Positions 60,742 to 64,000 of a stretch of 64,000 bases of DNA are shown piece by piece. Made by a program: the position numbers and the translations under genes. Positions within the stretch are counted from its first letter, which is position 1. Every line of letters begins with the position of its first letter. The DNA lies in assembly GCA_026390435.1 (NCBI GenBank), contig JAPLFY010000030.1, forward strand, positions 1 to 64,000, written 5' to 3'. The DNA is from Pseudomonadota bacterium. GTDB taxonomy: Bacteria > Bdellovibrionota_B > Oligoflexia > Oligoflexales > CAIYRB01. Under the pieces are notes generated by a model, which was not told the origin of the DNA, did not search any database, and saw nothing but the letters and a program-made list of their open reading frames with translations.

Positions 60742-61494
60742 TTAGAATTTGAAGTGTTCGCCAAGATAAGTTTCTCTAACGACCCTATTGGCTGCGACCT
60801 CATCGGGCAATCCATGGGCAATGATCTCACCCCCAGACAGGATATAGGCCCGATCACAACTCCCAAGAGTCTCGCGGACATTGTGATCAGTTATTAAGAC
60901 GCCCAGCCCCTCATTGCGAAGATTACCGATGATCCCTTGGATTTCTTGCACGGTTACGGGATCAATCCCGGCGAATGGCTCATCTAAAAGTAAAAACTTG
61001 GGCTTAATGATAAGAGCTCTCGCTATCTCAACCCGCCGCCGTTCGCCGCCGGACAAAGCTGCGCCCATTGATTTTGCAATGTGCCGAATCTGAAATTTAC
61101 CAAGTAGCTCATCCAAAAAATCCGCTCGATCTTGCCTCGGCACCTGCGACACTTCCATCACCGCACGCAAGTTGTCTTCTACTGTCATTTTGCGAAAAAT
61201 GGACATATTCTGAGGCAGGTAGCTTATGCCCTTGCGGGCACGAATGTGCATCGGCAGGTGGGTGATCTCCTCATCACCCATATAGACCTTGCCGTTAGTT
61301 GGATAAAGCAATCCAACAACCATATAAAAACTGGTCGTCTTCCCAGCTCCATTCGGACCTAAAAGGCCCACCACTTCATTTTGCTTCACATTAAAAGACA
61401 CCGATTTAACGACTTGTCGTTGCTTGAACCACCGCTCAAGGTTCTCGGCCCTGAGCTCCGAATGAACGCTCGGATGACTTGGAGTAATGGTCAC
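60742..61494 (-). CDS. lptB: LPS export ABC transporter ATPase LptB
   Basis: A 250-residue ABC ATPase that powers LptFG extraction of LPS from the inner membrane. Walker A GLLGPNGAGKTTSFYMVVG, the Q-loop SYLPQNMSIFRKMTVEDNL, signature LSGGERRRVEIARAL, Walker B FLLLDEPFAGIDP and the H-loop LITDHNVRETL are intact; the PQNMSIFRKMTV segment and C-terminal ETYLGEHF are LptB-specific. ATGA overlap couples it to lptA. lptF/G are not in the window. Confidence 0.96.
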   Translation of the reverse strand: MTITPSHPSVHSELRAENLERWFKQRQVVKSVSFNVKQNEVVGLLGPNGAGKTTSFYMVVGLLYPTNGKVYMGDEEITHLPMHIRARKGISYLPQNMSIFRKMTVEDNLRAVMEVSQVPRQDRADFLDELLGKFQIRHIAKSMGAALSGGERRRVEIARALIIKPKFLLLDEPFAGIDPVTVQEIQGIIGNLRNEGLGVLITDHNVRETLGSCDRAYILSGGEIIAHGLPDEVAANRVVRETYLGEHFKF

Positions 61495-62264
61495 TTTTTC
61501 TTCTCCGCCGCCTTTTTTTGAGTCTTTCCGGCGTCTGTCGATTTGCCGTCCGACTGCACCTCACCCGCAACACGATCGGCACGAATCCACCCCGTGCCCA
61601 TTTCATAGGTAATTTTGCGGCTACGGATCACCGAATCATCGCCACGCCATAACTTAGCGTTGCCCTCGAGTACCACCGTTCTCTCATTGTTCAAAAATAC
61701 TGCTTTATCCGCGAGGGCGCGGAATTTTTCGCCGCTGTTCTGATCGACGCCATTGATACGAACTCGACCCTGAGCCAAAACCTTGACGACCTCGTGAGAA
61801 GCCTCATCAAAAAACACCTGTGCAAGGTCACTCTCGAGCTTCATGTCTTCTTGAGTGACGATGACTTGTTGTACGAGCTCCACCATACCTTTTTCGCGCA
61901 GTCCCTTAAGGCCGTTGCTTTCAAAGTGAACCGGCGCTTTGGCCGCTGATTTTTTGCCGGCAGGCTCGCCCAGTTTACTTGCTTTTTCCGGACTCTTTGG
62001 AGGAATCACCGTCGTCGTATTCGAGGACCGATTGTCTTTAGTATGCGGGGCCGGACCTTTTAACGGCTTCCCCTCATCTTTTTTCCCTGCCGCCTGCTCT
62101 CGCTCCGTGGACGCGGCTTCTGCCTCGGTTGACTGAGCGGTTTTAGACGGCGCCGCTGTATTTTCCTCATCAACAATATCGGCGTATGTCGGCGATGACA
62201 AAGTGCCCGCTAAAGTGACGAGAATTTCGAGAAAAAATGCTCTAGTTTTCGGACTTATCAACAC
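61491..62264 (-). CDS. lptA: LPS transport periplasmic bridge protein LptA
   Basis: A 257-residue OstA-fold protein that forms the periplasmic LPS bridge. A GTG start and a hydrophobic signal (FFLEILVTLAGTLSSPTYA) come first. Then about 95 residues of Lys/Ala/Ser/Pro/Glu-rich low-complexity sequence, unusual for LptA, precede the jellyroll repeats (GLREKGMVELVQQVIVTQ, SDLAQVFFDEASHEVVKVLAQGRVRI, ALADKAVFLNNERTVVLEGNAKLWRGDD). The C-terminal tail is Lys-rich. It overlaps lptC by 23 bases and lptB by 4. Confidence 0.87.
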   Translation of the reverse strand: MLISPKTRAFFLEILVTLAGTLSSPTYADIVDEENTAAPSKTAQSTEAEAASTEREQAAGKKDEGKPLKGPAPHTKDNRSSNTTTVIPPKSPEKASKLGEPAGKKSAAKAPVHFESNGLKGLREKGMVELVQQVIVTQEDMKLESDLAQVFFDEASHEVVKVLAQGRVRINGVDQNSGEKFRALADKAVFLNNERTVVLEGNAKLWRGDDSVIRSRKITYEMGTGWIRADRVAGEVQSDGKSTDAGKTQKKAAEKKK

Positions 62265-62874
62265 TCACCTCACCTTTCACCTTCCCGGCCATATTGAGAA
62301 TTTGAGTTGCGAGGTTATAAACAAAACCAGAGTCTCCCACGAATACGCGCCCGGGACCCTCTACTCTCACCGGGTGGCTCGAGTGGACTATCTTATCCTC
62401 GTTTATGTACTCGGCATAATCCGTGGTTAACAAATGGTCCTTTATCTTGACCTCCACAAAGCCGGTAAGCTCGGCTCTTTCGAGCTCGTTTGCCTGTGTG
62501 GGATCGAGCATTTTGGTGAGGCTGCTGGGCTTAAAATAAGCACTGGCTGATTCCGCGCCAATCTCTTCGCGCTCGCCACCTTCGGTGCGACGCTCCCCAC
62601 TCACTTCACCCTCGAGGACTACGACATTGGGCTCAAAAAACTCGGCCAAATGGGCATTAAGCCGGGCCTTGAGTGTGTCGCCCTCGTAACGATAGGCGAC
62701 AAAATCCTCTAGAACCGCTCGCGGCTCCCTCACGGAGGCCTTATTAATACTTTCCTTCAGCGATCTGGTCTCGTGGGTGGCAAAAATATAGATCGCTAGC
62801 ACCAAGCTAAGGACGAATCCAATGATGACCAACTTTTTGCCCAAGAACCGACCCCTCGCAGCAGCGGCAGTCAA
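62242..62874 (-). CDS. lptC: LPS export protein LptC
   Basis: A 210-residue single-pass inner-membrane protein that receives LPS from LptB2FG and passes it to LptA. The N-terminal helix (KKLVIIGFVLSLVLAIYIFA) is followed by the OstA-like jellyroll: LEDFVAYRYEGDTLKARLNAHLAEFF, NVVVLEGEVSGE, LTTDYAEYINEDKIVHSSHPVRVEG and ILNMAGKVKGEV. The position between kdsD and lptA fits the conserved kdsD-lptC-lptA-lptB order. Confidence 0.85.
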   Translation of the reverse strand: MTAAAARGRFLGKKLVIIGFVLSLVLAIYIFATHETRSLKESINKASVREPRAVLEDFVAYRYEGDTLKARLNAHLAEFFEPNVVVLEGEVSGERRTEGGEREEIGAESASAYFKPSSLTKMLDPTQANELERAELTGFVEVKIKDHLLTTDYAEYINEDKIVHSSHPVRVEGPGRVFVGDSGFVYNLATQILNMAGKVKGEVSVDKSEN

Positions 62875-62924
62875 CTCGTGCCACGTTAGCTGTAAAATCT
62901 CAATTCTTTCAGCTTACTGGATAG

Positions 62925-63932
62925 TCAAAGTATTTTCGCTGTCAAAAGATCCTGAAGCCGAACCAACCCGACCAGGGCTCCGTCAGGCTGCTGACTTAAC
63001 ACAAAAAGTCGGCTGATTTTGTAGGTGTTCATCATTGCTACTGCGTCAATAGCCAAAGCTCTGTCGCTTATAGTCTTGGGTGCTGGTGACATCAGCTCGC
63101 GCGCGTTGCATTGCAATGCCGCCGCATCCAGCTTGATGAGAGCTCGTCGAAGATCTCCGTCGGAAATAGCTCCAACCAGGCGGTTCGCCCCGTCGACTAC
63201 TGCAACAATCCCGACATTGTCCTGGGTCACACACTCTAATACGCGGTGGAAATCCGCCGCCTCGTCAACTCTGGGCAGCGTCGAGACTGCATAGAGGTGA
63301 TCGCGCACCATGGACAGGCGTCGCCCGAGACTTCCGCCCGGATGCAGACTTGCGAAGTCTTGGGGCGTAAACCCCCGGGCCTTCATCACAGTCACCGCTA
63401 ACGCATCTCCGATCGCCATAGCTACCGTAGACGAAGACGTGGGCGCTAGGTTAAGTGGATCAGCTTCTCGTGCCACCGATGCGTCGATCAAATAATTTGC
63501 TAATTGGCCGAGACTCGACTCGGGGCGACCCGTCAGCGCGATGATAGGAACGCCGATGCGTCGTGCAAACCGAGCAACCTCAAGGACCTCGTGAGTTTCG
63601 CCCCCGTAAGCTATGGCGAGTAAACAGTCTCCAGCTTGGAATACGCCAAAGTCACCATGCAGTGCTTCTGATGGGTGCAGAAACATCGCGGACGTCCCCG
63701 TCGAGGACAGGGTCGCTGCTACCTTCCGAGCAACATGACCGGACTTGCCGAGTCCGGTGACGATCACCTTTCCCTTGCTTGCTAGAATCACCTGCGACGC
63801 CGCGACGAAACTTTCGCCAATGCGCTGCGCCGCAGCCTTGAGGGCATCCGCCTCGGCCAATAAAACCGCTTCGGCCCAGGTCTTCATGTCATTGATTTGA
63901 GTTTTGATTTGCAAATCAGCGCAATTACTCAT
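62925..63932 (-). CDS. kdsD: Arabinose-5-phosphate isomerase (Kdo synthesis)
   Basis: A 335-residue isomerase converting ribulose-5-phosphate to arabinose-5-phosphate, the first step to Kdo. The SIS domain has IVTGLGKSGHVARKVAATLSSTG, MFLHPSEALHGDFGVF, GGETHEVLEV and the APTSSSTVAMAIGDALAVTVM block; then FASLHPGGSLGRRL. Two CBS domains complete the usual layout. The ATG overlaps the stop of the upstream partial gene (ATGA). It heads the kdsD-lptC-lptA-lptB unit visible here. Confidence 0.96.
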   Translation of the reverse strand: MSNCADLQIKTQINDMKTWAEAVLLAEADALKAAAQRIGESFVAASQVILASKGKVIVTGLGKSGHVARKVAATLSSTGTSAMFLHPSEALHGDFGVFQAGDCLLAIAYGGETHEVLEVARFARRIGVPIIALTGRPESSLGQLANYLIDASVAREADPLNLAPTSSSTVAMAIGDALAVTVMKARGFTPQDFASLHPGGSLGRRLSMVRDHLYAVSTLPRVDEAADFHRVLECVTQDNVGIVAVVDGANRLVGAISDGDLRRALIKLDAAALQCNARELMSPAPKTISDRALAIDAVAMMNTYKISRLFVLSQQPDGALVGLVRLQDLLTAKIL

Positions 63933-64000
63933 GTGAAGCGTTTCTGATGAAAGTTCAGAGCAGCTCGCACCAATTCCCGAAATAGTGGGTGCGGGCTCAT
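63929..64000 (-). CDS. pyrG: CTP synthase, C-terminal fragment
   Basis: The last 23 codons of a minus-strand gene that runs off the right edge, reading MSPHPLFRELVRAALNFHQK near its end. The PHPLFRELVRAA pattern is that of the very C-terminus of CTP synthase, after the glutaminase domain. The gene order pyrG-(kdsA)-kdsD supports this. Its stop overlaps the kdsD start by 4 bases. The fragment is short, so the call rests on pattern and neighbourhood. Confidence 0.6.
   Translation of the reverse strand: MSPHPLFRELVRAALNFHQKRFT

Noticed and set aside
1-64000. CRISPR array, prophage or insertion sequence
   Set aside because: No regularly spaced repeats, phage structural genes, transposases or integrases were found anywhere in the window.

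Overview
The window looks like ordinary chromosome of a Gram-negative, flagellated, free-living or predatory-type bacterium. It carries LptA/B/C and KdsD (LPS export and Kdo synthesis), LolA, two proteins ending in the aromatic residue typical of outer-membrane barrels, three flagellins, sigma-54 with a sigma-54 activator, and the linked order ftsH-folP-cdaA-cdaR-glmM-pdxJ-tsaE. That mix (c-di-AMP synthesis in a Gram-negative, several flagellins, a balanced base composition) fits a former deltaproteobacterium such as Bdellovibrionota/Oligoflexia. This placement is inference; no rRNA gene is present to confirm it.

Layout. 1-4.2 kb: end of a DprE1-like oxidase plus DprE2-like reductase, a DUF4143-type AAA ATPase, PPK2 and a glycosyltransferase. 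4.3-8 kb: a large SNF2 helicase with a SWIM finger, then tRNA-Ile with its promoter, its terminator and a DnaA-box cluster. 8-11.3 kb: a stand-alone Fis-type HTH protein behind a textbook -24/-12 promoter, flagellin, mutM and an OmpA-like protein. 11.4-17.8 kb: a forward run trpD-trpC-purM-pyrB-nitrilase plus two unknown genes. 17.8-22.6 kb: a PocR/sigma-54 activator, lolA, pncC, fadD. 22.7-25.5 kb: a three-gene secreted module ending in a matrixin, then nadA. 25.5-27.5 kb: two flagellins. 27.6-36.2 kb: tilS, ftsH and the folate/c-di-AMP/cell-wall/B6/t6A operon. 36.3-41.8 kb: LysM lipoprotein, tRNA-Arg, an unknown secreted protein, a SET-domain protein, the putrescine pair aguA-aguB, and two tRNA-Ser genes. 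41.8-48.3 kb: CapA-like protein, htpX, lipoprotein, malate dehydrogenase, a zinc-ribbon membrane protein, small unknowns and a degenerate MBL-nuclease-like protein. 48.4-53.6 kb: ftsK, two glycosyltransferases, two small unknowns. 53.7-58.3 kb: glycine cleavage gcvT-gcvH-gcvP. 58.2-64 kb, reverse: tail of pyrG, then kdsD-lptC-lptA-lptB, rpoN, rapZ.

How the parts connect. KdsD and LptCAB make and export LPS, helped by the glycosyltransferases at 50.7-52.6 kb. RpoN is encoded here together with one full sigma-54 activator, one isolated Fis-type HTH and at least one convincing sigma-54 promoter, all close to motility genes. CdaA/CdaR/GlmM tie c-di-AMP to cell-wall precursor supply. Coding is dense: several convergent neighbours overlap at their 3' ends, by up to 116 bp. 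No stretch longer than about 300 bases lacks a gene; the largest loosely filled one (41364-41795) holds two tRNA-Ser genes. I saw no insertion sequence, prophage, CRISPR array or rRNA operon.
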